Positions 28,246 through 36,603 of a stretch of DNA of 43,442 nucleotides are shown piece by piece (within the stretch, counting starts at the first letter, position 1; every line of letters begins with the position of its first letter). Under the pieces are notes generated by a model. That model did no database searches. It saw only the letters and a program-made list of their open reading frames with translations, and was not told the origin of the DNA. The translations under genes were made by a program, and so were the position numbers. Source of the stretch: Planctomycetia bacterium (GTDB lineage Bacteria > Planctomycetota > Planctomycetia > Pirellulales > Thermoguttaceae); assembly GCA_030537455.1 (NCBI GenBank), contig JAUNMR010000021.1, positions 1 to 43,442 of the forward strand. The letters are read 5' to 3'.

Positions 28246-29049
28246 CTATTCCTGACACGCTTGAGCTTCGAGGTCGGCGATCGCCTTGAGACGAATTGGA
28301 ATGTAAAAATTCTTAAGGAGTCGATCGTAACTCTGTTCATGATCCACGCGCATAGTCGAACGACCGTCGCGACCCATGGGAACGCCCTGGTCGCAACCGG
28401 TCTGATCTGCGATAAAGACGCGACGATTCTCTGGATCGTTCTTAAGAACCAGCATCACGTGCCCGGAGGAGAGACGACGCAAGACCGCGTCGCCGGGTTG
28501 TAATTGCGCGTAAGCGCGCGCAATTCGCTCCGCGCCGTTACTCTCGACGATCTCTTGGGTCGTATTCGCCTGACCGACCTGATAATCCCCAACGGTCGCA
28601 ATACGCTCCTGACGATTCGGCAACATAGTCAGGGTATCGAGGGTCGGGAACTCGGGATCGACCCTGCGCCAGGCGTGGGACACGCAGGAGGAGCAATCGT
28701 TCCCCCAATACAGTTGAGGGGTATTCGGTCCGAAGTAGGTCAGACGCCCGTCGCGCGACTCCAATTTCGTCTTAAAGGACGCCAGGTCATGGTCGCGAGC
28801 GTTTTGGGTATAGGGAATACCGAAGTAGGTTTCGCCCGACTTAAAGGTAAAGGGCTCGCCGGTCGTCCAATATTTAATATCCTCCGCGGGCGTCCACTCA
28901 ATCGCGGCGGCGTCGCGCATATACTGACAGACCGTCTCACGCGCGACGACCGCGTCCTTGGCGGCGTCATGCTGTGGTTCCGCGCCGAATAAACTCGCGC
29001 CGCTGCACAGCGCTACGAACGTTATAAGAATTAACGATATAACTCGCAT
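28246..29049 (-). CDS. Exported NlpC/P60-like cysteine hydrolase
   Basis: A 267-residue secreted protein, probably a papain-fold peptidase or amidase acting on cell-wall peptides. The frame opens two codons earlier at a TTG, but the ATG at 29049 has GGAG 8 bases upstream. The signal peptide (about 1-23) ends near LFGAEP. The core has YWGNDCSSCVSHAW, with Cys119 as the likely nucleophile, and LQPGDAVLRRLSSGHVMLVL, with His197 as the likely base; the PGD...GHV spacing is typical of NlpC/P60 and CHAP relatives. The Cys-x-x-Cys (119-122) is a small oddity. The substrate is unknown. The membrane-protein gene follows 16 bp later. Confidence 0.75.
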   Translation of the reverse strand: MRVISLILITFVALCSGASLFGAEPQHDAAKDAVVARETVCQYMRDAAAIEWTPAEDIKYWTTGEPFTFKSGETYFGIPYTQNARDHDLASFKTKLESRDGRLTYFGPNTPQLYWGNDCSSCVSHAWRRVDPEFPTLDTLTMLPNRQERIATVGDYQVGQANTTQEIVESNGAERIARAYAQLQPGDAVLRRLSSGHVMLVLKNDPENRRVFIADQTGCDQGVPMGRDGRSTMRVDHEQSYDRLLKNFYIPIRLKAIADLEAQACQE

Positions 29050-29370
29050 TTTCAAGCTCCAAACTCATAACAAAGGCGTCGTGGAGACCAGAGGATCGAC
29101 CGCACGCCACGCCACGACATTGTACGCGCTCACAGGGAGAATGTAAAGAACAACGCAACCGACGTATTATCAACAAGTTGAGCAAGATGTGCAAAACAGG
29201 AAACAAACAAGCGTTAAAAAACGCAAATAATTTCTATATTTCAGCCTGGGAATAACCGATAAAAACTATACGGTTGTTTTTATCAACACACGCGCTATGG
29301 ATCGGCGCGCGGTATGTCAATGTTCGTTTGGCGCGTTGAGCGTGGGGCGAACGTCTTCAAAGGATTGAAA
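29050..29370. other. Divergent intergenic region
   Basis: About 320 bp between divergently read genes, expected to hold promoters for both. It is AT-rich from 29160 to 29290 and contains the 9-bp dyad listed separately. No promoter could be assigned confidently and no RNA gene was recognised. Confidence 0.4.
29258..29284. promoter_or_regulatory. Operator-like perfect dyad
   Basis: gataaaaac (29258-29266) and gtttttatc (29276-29284) form a perfect 9-bp inverted repeat with a 9-bp spacer, 87 bp before the ATG at 29371. Overlapping it, aaccg and cggtt form a second smaller dyad. The AT-rich composition fits a protein-binding site; no T-tract or upstream gene suggests a terminator. Confidence 0.4.
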
Positions 29371-32088
29371 ATGACACGTTTCGACAACTCGAGTTTCCGC
29401 GCTATTCCCCATGGAATGGCACGCGTCGGCGCGCTTGGCGTCGTCACGATACTGGCGCTCTTGCTCACGTCGCCCGTGGCAAGTTATGGCGCGCAGTATC
29501 GCTCCGGCGGTACCGGCGCTACAGTGAACGCACAGAGCGTTGCCGCCACGCGTAATCCCAACTCGAGTCCAAGCGTACAAAGCGCACGCCAGGGCGCGTC
29601 GTACAATACGCAAAGGACAGCGTCGCAGTCGCGTCCCTTCCTGTCCGGGCTTTTCGGTCAGAATACCGCGGCGTCCACCGAGGCAGGGAACGTCAATGCG
29701 CGCGCCGGATCCGTTTCACAACGTCCCGCCGCAGCCCCCCAACCTAGCGCGGGTCGTTTCCAGCAAGGCTCCGGCGTTATGTCCGGAATCATGGGCGGGC
29801 ACGACGGTTATTCCCACGCTTCTGTCAACGCCGGTTCACAGCCTCGCGCTATGTCGGTCGCCGCGCTTGAACAAGCCTCTTCTAGTCAGGAAGACGCGCG
29901 AGAGGCGTTGGGTAAGATTCCATGGGACTCGCTATCTAATTCTGCGCGAGAAAAGATCCAGCAAATCGCGACCGCCCCGACGATTTATCGTCGTCTACCC
30001 ATGGCCGGCGGAAGATGTAATCCGGAACTCTTTGACTTCTTCCTCTCCTACCCCAACGCAGTCGTCGAACTATGGCGGCAGATGGGCTACGACGAGGTCG
30101 CTATGTCACAAATCGACGCGAGAACGTTTGAGATCACCGAAAAGAGCGGTACGAACGCCAAACTTCAGATCCTCTATCAGGATTCTGAACTTACCCTGGC
30201 GTACTGTGTCGGCGCATATCGCGGTTCGGCTTTCTGGCGACCCGTCGACGGTGAAATGATTCTACTGCTACAAACCAGATACACTGAAGACCCCGAGCTC
30301 AATCCCTTGGTGATCTGTCGACTCGACGCCTTTGTCTCTATCAAAAATCCGGGCGCTGACTTCTTTGCACGTACCTTTAGCGTCGCCGTCGGTAAGATCG
30401 CAGACGCCAACTTCACTCAAACACTCGCTTTTATCGACAGCGTCTCGCAAAACGCGGAAGCGCGACCCTATGAATTCCGACAGGTCGCCGCAAGTTTGAA
30501 CGGTCTGTCGCCACAAGCGCGTCAACTCCTGGCGCAAAAGACTATGAACGTAGCGCGTCAGGCGCAAGAGCGTCGCGCTGGCGTCTTAGTAAATTACCAG
30601 CTCCTTCCGAAACTCAACGAGCCCTCGGCGAAATTCGCGCGCGTTCTTTCGCGCGAGCGTAACGGTCTCGGTCCCAGTAGTCTTCCGAACAATAGTCAGT
30701 ACGCCAACGCGTCGACGCCTAATAGCCTCTCGCCCAACGCGTTCGCCGGTAGCGACGCGTCTGAGTCGACCGCATTTGGGACGCGCGTTTCGAATTATCC
30801 CGCTGCGACAAGCGCCGAGTCCTTTGCCGTTGCCCCTAGCGTGCGTGCTAACAGTCTAATAATGGATCTCAACGGCAGTTCGGAATTCGCGCTTAGCGAC
30901 GACGAAGAGGAACAATGGGACGACGAAGAACTCATGCTCACCGGGGAAGATTACCTCGCCTCCCAAGGTCACGATAACACGCCATTGAGTTCGGTAAAAG
31001 TCGCGCCGAAAGATTCTCTGGCCGCAATTAGCGCGAAGCCCTCCACGAATCAGCGCGCGCTCGATATGCTCGAATCGCAAGAGCGTCAACCGGTTCCTAG
31101 CTATCGTTACGACTCCTCTAAACCGCTGGCAACCGACGATTCCGCCTCGCTTGCCATCGGCGCGCCCGCGATTCCCGCTATGGCGCTAGAGGACGACGAC
31201 GTCGCGCTCACGCTTGACGACGATTCAGTCGACTCCGGTACAGTCGCCAGTCCCTTCGCCACAAGCACAACGAACGCTACCAATCGTCCCGCCCCGTTGG
31301 CTATGCCCCTGACGAGCCGACCCAGCGACAACGACGCGCAAAATATGCGCGCGCAAGCGCTTAACGCGCCGGTGAACTCATCTGATACCTCCGGAGACGA
31401 CGTCGGCGACGACGAGCTCTTCCTAACGCTCGACGAGGAATCTTCTGAGGATAACGTCAAAACAACGCCTGTCGCAACGCCGTGGAAGTCCGGTATGCCT
31501 ATGCGCGCCCCGATCCTTCCGCCGGTGATCAGTCGCATTCAAACGCCTGTTAAAACTCAGAATACGAACGAAGAACCCGCTCTCGCGTCCGAACAAGACT
31601 CCACAAGCGCCGACGACAATTCCCGCGGCGCCAATGCCTTCCGTCTCGCCACGGAAAATGACGCGACGACCGACCAGAGCGCCGCCAAAAACCAAACCGA
31701 CGCTCAAATCGGTTCCGGATGGACGCGCGCCGCTTACGCGCCAAATGGCAAGCGAACCAATAGCGTCCCGACGTCGACGCCGCGTGTCGCGCCCGGGTTC
31801 AAAACCAGCGCTAAATCCCCAAACGGCTCTGATGAGGCGCAAACGCGCCAAACCGCCAAGGTTGCGTTCCTACCGCTCGACGACGACTTCACACAGGTCG
31901 CCGAAAAAATGCAGACGCGACGCTACGTCCCGCCTACAACCACTAGCGACGGCGAAGCGTCTACGCCGATTGCAACCTTCCGTTCCAACGACTCTACGAC
32001 CAATAACGCGCAAAAAGCTTTGCCACAAATGTCGCCCAATGCGCTTCCCAAAAGCGCAACTTTTGCCAAGCCAAGCGACGCTGACTAA
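29371..32088 (+). CDS. Exported protein with conserved core and acidic low-complexity tail
   Basis: The ATG at 29371 has AAAGGA 6 bases upstream and is preferred over the frame opening at 29314; this gives 905 residues. A hydrophobic signal segment (about 17-35) ends near SYGAQ. Residues 36-175 are Ser/Ala/Gln/Asn-rich. Residues about 180-400 form a globular core with TIYRRLPMAGGRCNPELFDF, VVELWRQMGY, YCVGAYRGSAFWRP and VICRLDAFVSI. I recall similar sequences as a planctomycete-specific family of unknown function, usually without this tail. Residues 410-905 are low-complexity with three acidic motifs of the form DD..LxLTxD(D/E). No catalytic residues were recognised. A strong terminator follows at 32137. 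Confidence 0.75.
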   Translation: MTRFDNSSFRAIPHGMARVGALGVVTILALLLTSPVASYGAQYRSGGTGATVNAQSVAATRNPNSSPSVQSARQGASYNTQRTASQSRPFLSGLFGQNTAASTEAGNVNARAGSVSQRPAAAPQPSAGRFQQGSGVMSGIMGGHDGYSHASVNAGSQPRAMSVAALEQASSSQEDAREALGKIPWDSLSNSAREKIQQIATAPTIYRRLPMAGGRCNPELFDFFLSYPNAVVELWRQMGYDEVAMSQIDARTFEITEKSGTNAKLQILYQDSELTLAYCVGAYRGSAFWRPVDGEMILLLQTRYTEDPELNPLVICRLDAFVSIKNPGADFFARTFSVAVGKIADANFTQTLAFIDSVSQNAEARPYEFRQVAASLNGLSPQARQLLAQKTMNVARQAQERRAGVLVNYQLLPKLNEPSAKFARVLSRERNGLGPSSLPNNSQYANASTPNSLSPNAFAGSDASESTAFGTRVSNYPAATSAESFAVAPSVRANSLIMDLNGSSEFALSDDEEEQWDDEELMLTGEDYLASQGHDNTPLSSVKVAPKDSLAAISAKPSTNQRALDMLESQERQPVPSYRYDSSKPLATDDSASLAIGAPAIPAMALEDDDVALTLDDDSVDSGTVASPFATSTTNATNRPAPLAMPLTSRPSDNDAQNMRAQALNAPVNSSDTSGDDVGDDELFLTLDEESSEDNVKTTPVATPWKSGMPMRAPILPPVISRIQTPVKTQNTNEEPALASEQDSTSADDNSRGANAFRLATENDATTDQSAAKNQTDAQIGSGWTRAAYAPNGKRTNSVPTSTPRVAPGFKTSAKSPNGSDEAQTRQTAKVAFLPLDDDFTQVAEKMQTRRYVPPTTTSDGEASTPIATFRSNDSTTNNAQKALPQMSPNALPKSATFAKPSDAD

Positions 32089-32136
32089 GATTAGTCGTTT
32101 TAACCTCTTGATAACTATCTAGTTTTTCTTCCTTTA

Positions 32137-32186
32137 CGACGCGACACAGGACTCCTAAACGCTGTGTCGCGTCGCGCGTTTTCTTG
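32137..32186 (+). terminator. Intrinsic terminator after the 905-residue protein gene
   Basis: cgacgcgacacag (32137-32149) pairs perfectly over 13 bp with ctgtgtcgcgtcg (32162-32174) around a 12-nt loop, followed by cgcgttttctt. It sits 49 bp after the stop codon. Confidence 0.75.
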
Positions 32187-32315
32187 GGCTATCGCCGTCG
32201 CGTTCTGACGACGTTAAGCGCGACTCAAACTCTTTACGCTCTAGGACGTCTATGCAAGATAATTCCCTTACGTTTTTGATTAACATTGTGAATTCGTTAT
32301 ACGGGAGTTACATTT

Positions 32316-32972
32316 ATGTCGAAAAACCGCGTCTATGCGTACGCCAGAGTCAGTACGCGTCAACAGAATGAAGCGCGCCAATTATTGGCTTGGCGCGAAA
32401 TGAAGATCAACCCGAAAAATGTCTACATTGACAAACAATCGGGGAAAGATTTCGATCGTACCGAATACCAAGAGCTCATGAAAGTCTTACAGCCCAACGA
32501 CGTCCTGGTGATTAAAAGTATCGATCGTTTGGGACGTAATTACCGCGAGGTTCTCGAGCAATGGCGCGCGCTGACAAAGGAACGATGCGTCGACGTGGTC
32601 GTACTCGATATGCCGCTACTGGACACGCGTCAGCAGAAGAACCTTTTGGGCGCCTTTATTTCCGACGTCGTGCTGCAGATCCTCTCCTTTGTCGCACAGA
32701 ACGAGCGTGAGAATATCATCCAGCGCCAGCGCGAAGGAATTGCCGCGGCGAAGGCCAGGGGCGTTAAGTTCGGTCGACCAATGCGCGAGCTTCCGCGTCA
32801 ATTTCATCTGTATGTCGCGCTGTGGCACGCCAAACGCATTACCGGGGTCGCCGCGGCAAAAGCTTGTCAGCTCCCACTGTCGACCTTCCGAAATCGCGCC
32901 AAGAAATACCTCAGCGAAAAGAATAGCAATAACGTCAATACATCGTCTAATAAGAAAAGTAACCGCGTCTAA
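32316..32972 (+). CDS. Serine recombinase (resolvase/invertase family)
   Basis: Cuts and rejoins DNA at specific sites through a 5'-phosphoserine link. The 218 residues carry the resolvase catalytic domain from residue 5: YAYARVSTRQQNEARQ with the nucleophile Ser14, DKQSGKDFDRTEYQELM, and IKSIDRLGRNYREV with the conserved Arg pair. The long E-helix (NERENIIQRQREGIAAAKARG) leads to FGRP and a C-terminal helix-turn-helix (GVAAAKACQLPLSTFRNRAKKYL). Length is typical for small serine recombinases. GGGAG lies 8 bases before the ATG. No transposase, integrase or second transposon gene is next to it, and codon use resembles the neighbours. Its site may lie in the flanking non-coding DNA, but none could be identified. 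Confidence 0.92.
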   Translation: MSKNRVYAYARVSTRQQNEARQLLAWREMKINPKNVYIDKQSGKDFDRTEYQELMKVLQPNDVLVIKSIDRLGRNYREVLEQWRALTKERCVDVVVLDMPLLDTRQQKNLLGAFISDVVLQILSFVAQNERENIIQRQREGIAAAKARGVKFGRPMRELPRQFHLYVALWHAKRITGVAAAKACQLPLSTFRNRAKKYLSEKNSNNVNTSSNKKSNRV

Positions 32973-33340
32973 TCCATTAAAAAAACTCAAACTTAACGTC
33001 TGTTATTTCACTCTAACTTTTTTCACTATTTGTCAAATTTTATCCTTGAAAGATATATTGGCATTGATAAAATAACAAGGTCGCATGAAACGACTGCGCC
33101 TTGCGCCCGCTAAGGTCATGAGTTCCTGTCGCCAATAATATCCGGAATATTAGACTCGACAAGCCTCAAAGCAATCGTACGCCGAGCCTGACTCATTGTC
33201 GACTAATTAAAAAGGGACGTTCGTTACCAGACCGTGTCAACAACCGAACTTGCGTTTCACCCCAGCGCGCGTTCGGCGACAAGTTTAGTAGCGAACGTTC
33301 TTTATTTCTATCTTTCCCAACGCTCGCTCTCAGGCGACAG
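32973..33340. other. Non-coding DNA after the serine recombinase
   Basis: About 370 bp without a credible gene. The first 100 bp are AT-rich. An imperfect palindrome taatat-ccgga-atatta lies at 33136-33152 and could be a protein-binding or recombination site. No paired repeat that would mark an invertible segment was found. Confidence 0.4.
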
Positions 33341-33381
33341 TAAAAAGGAGTCTCGACAAGGAAAAACCTAATCGAGACTCC
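33341..33381 (-). terminator. Intrinsic terminator after cassette 2
   Basis: ggagtctcga (33347-33356) pairs perfectly with tcgagactcc (33372-33381); on the minus strand the stem is followed by five T residues. It lies 43 bp after the stop of the lipoprotein gene. Confidence 0.8.
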
Positions 33382-33423
33382 AAGAGTCTTTCAACGCCTT
33401 AGTTACGCTAGGGCGATTCTCCA

Positions 33424-33849
33424 CTATGGAGCGCGGTCGAGTTTAAATTCAACGGTCTTGGTCGAACGATCGACCTTCTGACGAATACCAGAGGTCGAGG
33501 CGCTCAGGTATTTGACGTCGATCGCATTGACGGTAACCGGTTCTGTCGTTTCGCCCTGGTCGTTGGTCGAAGCTTCTTTGACGACCTTTTCGATCCCGGC
33601 AAAGTAGACTTCGTAGTCCCCCGCGGGCAAGCCGTCGTTCTCTTTAACGCTCGAGACGCTAAAATGACCGTTTTGAATCACGCCATGCGCGCTGAAGTCG
33701 CCATTGACGAAATAGACCATGCCGTCGGCGACCGGTTCATTATCGTCGGAATAAAGAACCGTACCGGTTAGCTTGACTTTACCGCCGCAACCAACCAGTA
33801 ACGTCATAGGCAGAATGAGCGCGAGTAATAGACAAAATCGTTTCAACAT
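33424..33849 (-). CDS. Small lipoprotein with beta-sandwich domain (cassette 2)
   Basis: The start is the ATG at 33849 with GGAG 9 bases upstream, not the GTG five codons earlier; this gives 141 residues. The signal peptide ends at a lipobox with Cys21 (LLVGC). The mature part begins KVKLTGTVLYSDDNEPVADGMVYFV and contains GDYEVYFAGIEKV, the pattern of a carboxypeptidase regulatory-like fold. Its gene lies 39 bp downstream of a DUF1559 gene with no terminator between, so the two are probably co-transcribed, unlike cassette 1. Function is not established. Confidence 0.8.
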   Translation of the reverse strand: MLKRFCLLLALILPMTLLVGCGGKVKLTGTVLYSDDNEPVADGMVYFVNGDFSAHGVIQNGHFSVSSVKENDGLPAGDYEVYFAGIEKVVKEASTNDQGETTEPVTVNAIDVKYLSASTSGIRQKVDRSTKTVEFKLDRAP

Positions 33850-33888
33850 CAAGGGGTTCTCCACTGTAGGCGAAATGGTAAACGAGAA

Positions 33889-34959
33889 TTAGAGCGAAGT
33901 GGTATTACCGTCGCTGACATTGGCCAAATAGCCAAGGGTCTTACCGGCAGTGGTATTGGAGAACGCGCGCACGGAACCGTCGCCCATGAGGAAGTTCACA
34001 ACGCCCCCGTGCCAGGAGCCGAAATAACGCTGCGGATTAGAGGTATCATAAGCGTTCGCCAGAGGATACTGTTCGCAAACGGCGCGACCGATCGCCCAGT
34101 CACGCGCGTTGGAGTTGGTCGCCGCCAGGTAGTTTTGGTCATGACGGAACGCGGTCGTTTCCGTGCCCAGAACGCCGATCGGAATGTGCTTTTCGCCAAA
34201 GATAATCTGATTGGAGGTTCCGTCTGCCCAACGCGCCATAGGATCGCGCGGCGTCCAACTTCTAGGATCACCGGATGTTTTCAGTAGCGCGCGACGGAAC
34301 GGGCTTAAGTTACCGGCGCTCAGCGCATAGGTATCTTCGGCGCCGACCCATTGGAAGTTAGTGCAGTCGGGCGAGTTATAGGTAGTGTAGAGCACCGGCG
34401 CATAGTCGGCGAAAGGTCCGTAGGAGGCGATCGAGGCGCAACCTTTAATCGTCACGGAGTTCGCTGAAAGTTCCGTATTGGTCAGTGGGGCGCCCGCAAC
34501 GCCGGCACGGCGAGAAGGACACTTCACAAAAGGAACGGAGCAGAAATCAATACGCATCTGATCCGTCATTTCGGAACTACGCCAGAACTGGTCGCCAGCG
34601 CCGCTGCCGGAACGGCAAAGGTCTTGACCGAAACCGCTGGTCTTATCGTTGGCGCCGCGCCAATTCTTCAGGATTTCGTAAAGCGACGCCTGCTCCATAT
34701 AGGGCCACAGCAACGGGATAATCATTGCGTGACCCATGGAGACGTCGAGCGGAGGGAGCTTGCCGGTAGCGGATTCGAAGTTGTGCACGCTCAAGCCAAG
34801 TTGCTTCAGGTGGTTCGTGCACTGCATACGACGCGCCGCTTCACGAGCCGCCTGAACTGCGGGAAGCAACAAGCCAATGAGAATACCGATGATTGCGATA
34901 ACAACAAGGAGTTCAACAAGCGTGAAACCACGGCTTGTATTACGGGATTTAAGGTTCAT
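33889..34959 (-). CDS. DUF1559 prepilin-like protein (cassette 2)
   Basis: The frame opens at 35049, but the ATG at 34959 ([11 protein letters not shown]) is preferred: it has GAGGGTG just upstream and leaves the normal short positive leader before [19 protein letters not shown]. This gives 356 residues. The pilin-like helix continues into [27 protein letters not shown]. Near the C-terminus come [18 protein letters not shown], the DUF1559 hallmark, and a short tail ending GNTTSL. The DNA coding for the signal helix is nearly identical to that of cassette 1, whereas the C-terminal domains differ widely. Confidence 0.92.
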   Translation of the reverse strand: MNLKSRNTSRGFTLVELLVVIAIIGILIGLLLPAVQAAREAARRMQCTNHLKQLGLSVHNFESATGKLPPLDVSMGHAMIIPLLWPYMEQASLYEILKNWRGANDKTSGFGQDLCRSGSGAGDQFWRSSEMTDQMRIDFCSVPFVKCPSRRAGVAGAPLTNTELSANSVTIKGCASIASYGPFADYAPVLYTTYNSPDCTNFQWVGAEDTYALSAGNLSPFRRALLKTSGDPRSWTPRDPMARWADGTSNQIIFGEKHIPIGVLGTETTAFRHDQNYLAATNSNARDWAIGRAVCEQYPLANAYDTSNPQRYFGSWHGGVVNFLMGDGSVRAFSNTTAGKTLGYLANVSDGNTTSL

Positions 34960-35228
34960 AAACACCCTCGAAAAGTTAAAAAAGCGCCACTGTTTCGCGG
35001 TTAGGAAAACAGTATTCAAATGTCTGACGTAACAAAATATTGCAATCACAAAAGTTGGAATATTGTAAATTAAGGATGAGGAATACAGACCGAAATCTTT
35101 ATCGATCCAACTCTTGTCATAACAACATTTACATACTTGTCAAAACGTATACGTTTATGTTATTCAACGGCTTGAATAGATATTGCGATGACGTCAGGAT
35201 AAGTCATTCCAAAGCGCCTTTAATAACC

Positions 35229-35257
35229 TTGACAGAGTATACAATCTGTGTTATAAT
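35229..35257 (+). promoter_or_regulatory. Perfect-consensus sigma-70 promoter with no adjacent gene
   Basis: TTGACA (35229-35234) and TATAAT (35252-35257) are separated by exactly 17 bp. Transcription would start near 35264. The nearest plus-strand CDS begins at 35793, over 500 bp away and with its own promoter, so this site probably drives a non-coding RNA or a very long leader. Confidence 0.7.
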
Positions 35258-35430
35258 CGCAAACTGTGTGCGTTGGCGTGTCCAGCGCCAAAAATTATAG
35301 ATTTTGGAAACTTTCGATAATAGAGAAATATTTACAGCTATCAAAATTGACATTATAAAAATCTGCGACTAATTGACAAATTATCCCCAATAGGCGTGAA
35401 GCCGAGGCGTCGCACTTCGGCAACGAGCGC

Positions 35431-35468
35431 AAAAAAGGGACGCTATACTCCTGCTCGTATAGCGTCCC
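35431..35468 (-). terminator. Strong minus-strand intrinsic terminator with no upstream gene
   Basis: gggacgctatac (35437-35448) pairs perfectly over 12 bp with gtatagcgtccc (35457-35468) around an 8-nt loop. On the minus strand six T residues follow directly. The next minus-strand gene upstream is over 1 kb away (the LysR gene at 36604), beyond a plus-strand gene. Confidence 0.85.
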
Positions 35469-35690
35469 GCATGTGTCGTTACAGGGTTCTATCCGGGGGT
35501 AGAACCATCGGCAGTTACAGTAGCGCGGTGGTCTCCTCGAAGCCGAACAAAATATTGAAATTCTGCACGGCGGCTCCGCACGAAAGCTACCGGATATCCT
35601 TGCGTAAAAACGAGGCGAATGGCTCGTGAACGTCATGTCTGCTCTTAAACAGGTCATAAAGCGCGTCCCTGGTAATCAGAAGTTGCGCGC
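35431..35690 (-). ncRNA. Candidate structured RNA ending at a strong minus-strand terminator
   Basis: The minus strand between about 35690 and 35431 has no credible reading frame but ends in a very strong terminator. It contains further local hairpins: ggttcta/tagaacc (35484-35505) and an extended stem near 35563-35585. A weak promoter-like pair (TTCTGA, 17 bp, TATGAC) would start a transcript of about 215 nt. The size recalls 6S RNA, but I could not fit the 6S closed stem and central bubble, and no match to tmRNA, RNase P or SRP RNA was recognised. The existence of the transcript is inferred. Confidence 0.35.
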
Positions 35691-35719
35691 TTGCAATTGC
35701 GACTGGAGCGCGATAGAAT
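35691..35719 (+). promoter_or_regulatory. Promoter for the EEP-family hydrolase gene
   Basis: TTGCAA (35691-35696) and TAGAAT (35714-35719) are separated by 17 bp. The predicted start near 35726 gives a leader of about 67 nt before the ATG at 35793. Confidence 0.6.
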
Positions 35720-35792
35720 TACGTCGTTCACTTTAAATTTCACGCCACGCGCACCGTCGCAGCGTGACGTCACGAGTATGAGGAGCAACGTT

Positions 35793-36584
35793 ATGAATCG
35801 ACGCGACGCTATTAAAGGTCTCTACGGTTTGGGCGCGCTGGTCGTAACGGCTACGCCGTATGCGCTGGCAGAAACGCACGCGCCGTTGAAATTACGCATC
35901 TTGTCCTATAATATTCAAATCGGTCGCGGACCGGGCGGAAGCTACTCCGACCCGACGCAGGCGCATTTGGATCGCACCGCGGCGAGAATCGCCGACGCCA
36001 AGCCTGACGTGGTCGGGCTACAAGAGGTCGACAATAAGACCGGACGCAGTGGAACCGACGTCGACCAGCTTGGCGTGATCGCGGAACTTACCGGCTTCAT
36101 TCCAACCTTTGTCGCCAAAAAAGAACAAAACGGCGGCGTCTATGGCGTCGGCGTTCTGTCGAAGGAGAAGCCCGTGTCGGTCGCTCACGCCTTTATTAAG
36201 GGCTCGGCGCACCGTCGCGTCCTGGAAATCTGTGAATTCCAGCGCTATTACTTCTTCAATACGCACCTACCGCTGACAGAAGAGCTACGCGTTGCCGCGG
36301 TCGATATTATCAATGCGGAAGCCGCCAAACGCCTCGACAAGCCGATCATCCTGCTGGGAGACCTCAATGCCGAGCCAGACTCGCCCGAGATTAAAAAACT
36401 TCAAGAGACCTGGACGCAAATCTCGCCCAACGCGCCAACCTTCCCCGCCGATGACCCGAAAGTGCAGATCGACTACATCTTCCTTAAGAACGTCAAAAAG
36501 TTCAATCTGCTCGAAGCGAGCGTTATTGACGATTCCACCACCTCGGATCATCGACCGGTACTGTGCGAAGTGGAAATTTTCTAA
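35793..36584 (+). CDS. Exported endonuclease/exonuclease/phosphatase (EEP) family hydrolase
   Basis: A 263-residue metal-dependent phosphoester hydrolase. The ATG at 35793 has GAGGAG upstream and is chosen over the frame opening at 35691, which lies inside the promoter. The N-terminus MNRRDAIKGLYGLGALVVTA has twin arginines and a hydrophobic stretch, suggesting Tat or Sec export. EEP-fold motifs follow in order: LSYNIQ with Asn40, GLQEVD with Glu78 (metal ligand), NTHL, GDLNAEP with Asp190 and Asn192, IDYIFL, and SDHRPV with Asp252-His253. The substrate could be nucleic acid, a sugar phosphate or a lipid; planctomycetes have many such exported paralogues. It is monocistronic and converges with the LysR gene. 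Confidence 0.88.
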   Translation: MNRRDAIKGLYGLGALVVTATPYALAETHAPLKLRILSYNIQIGRGPGGSYSDPTQAHLDRTAARIADAKPDVVGLQEVDNKTGRSGTDVDQLGVIAELTGFIPTFVAKKEQNGGVYGVGVLSKEKPVSVAHAFIKGSAHRRVLEICEFQRYYFFNTHLPLTEELRVAAVDIINAEAAKRLDKPIILLGDLNAEPDSPEIKKLQETWTQISPNAPTFPADDPKVQIDYIFLKNVKKFNLLEASVIDDSTTSDHRPVLCEVEIF

Positions 36585-36603
36585 CGATTTACGACGTGCG
36601 CGA

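Noticed and set aside
29540..30259. 239-residue plus-strand frame
   Set aside because: Overlaps the 905-residue protein gene in another frame; it is Arg/Pro-rich with no domain, while the main frame has a signal peptide and conserved core.
35396..35629. 77-residue plus-strand frame in the non-coding locus
   Set aside because: GTG start without Shine-Dalgarno; the basic, low-information sequence overlaps the hairpin region.
35295..35657. 120-residue minus-strand frame in the non-coding locus
   Set aside because: It runs straight through the strong minus-strand terminator, lacks a ribosome-binding site and has no family resemblance.
35431..35690. 6S RNA, tmRNA, RNase P RNA, SRP RNA or cobalamin riboswitch in the non-coding locus
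   Set aside because: Tried by eye. Short fragments look similar (for example gaggagacc and ctactgtaac), but order and pairing do not fit any of these models, so only an unnamed RNA candidate is reported.
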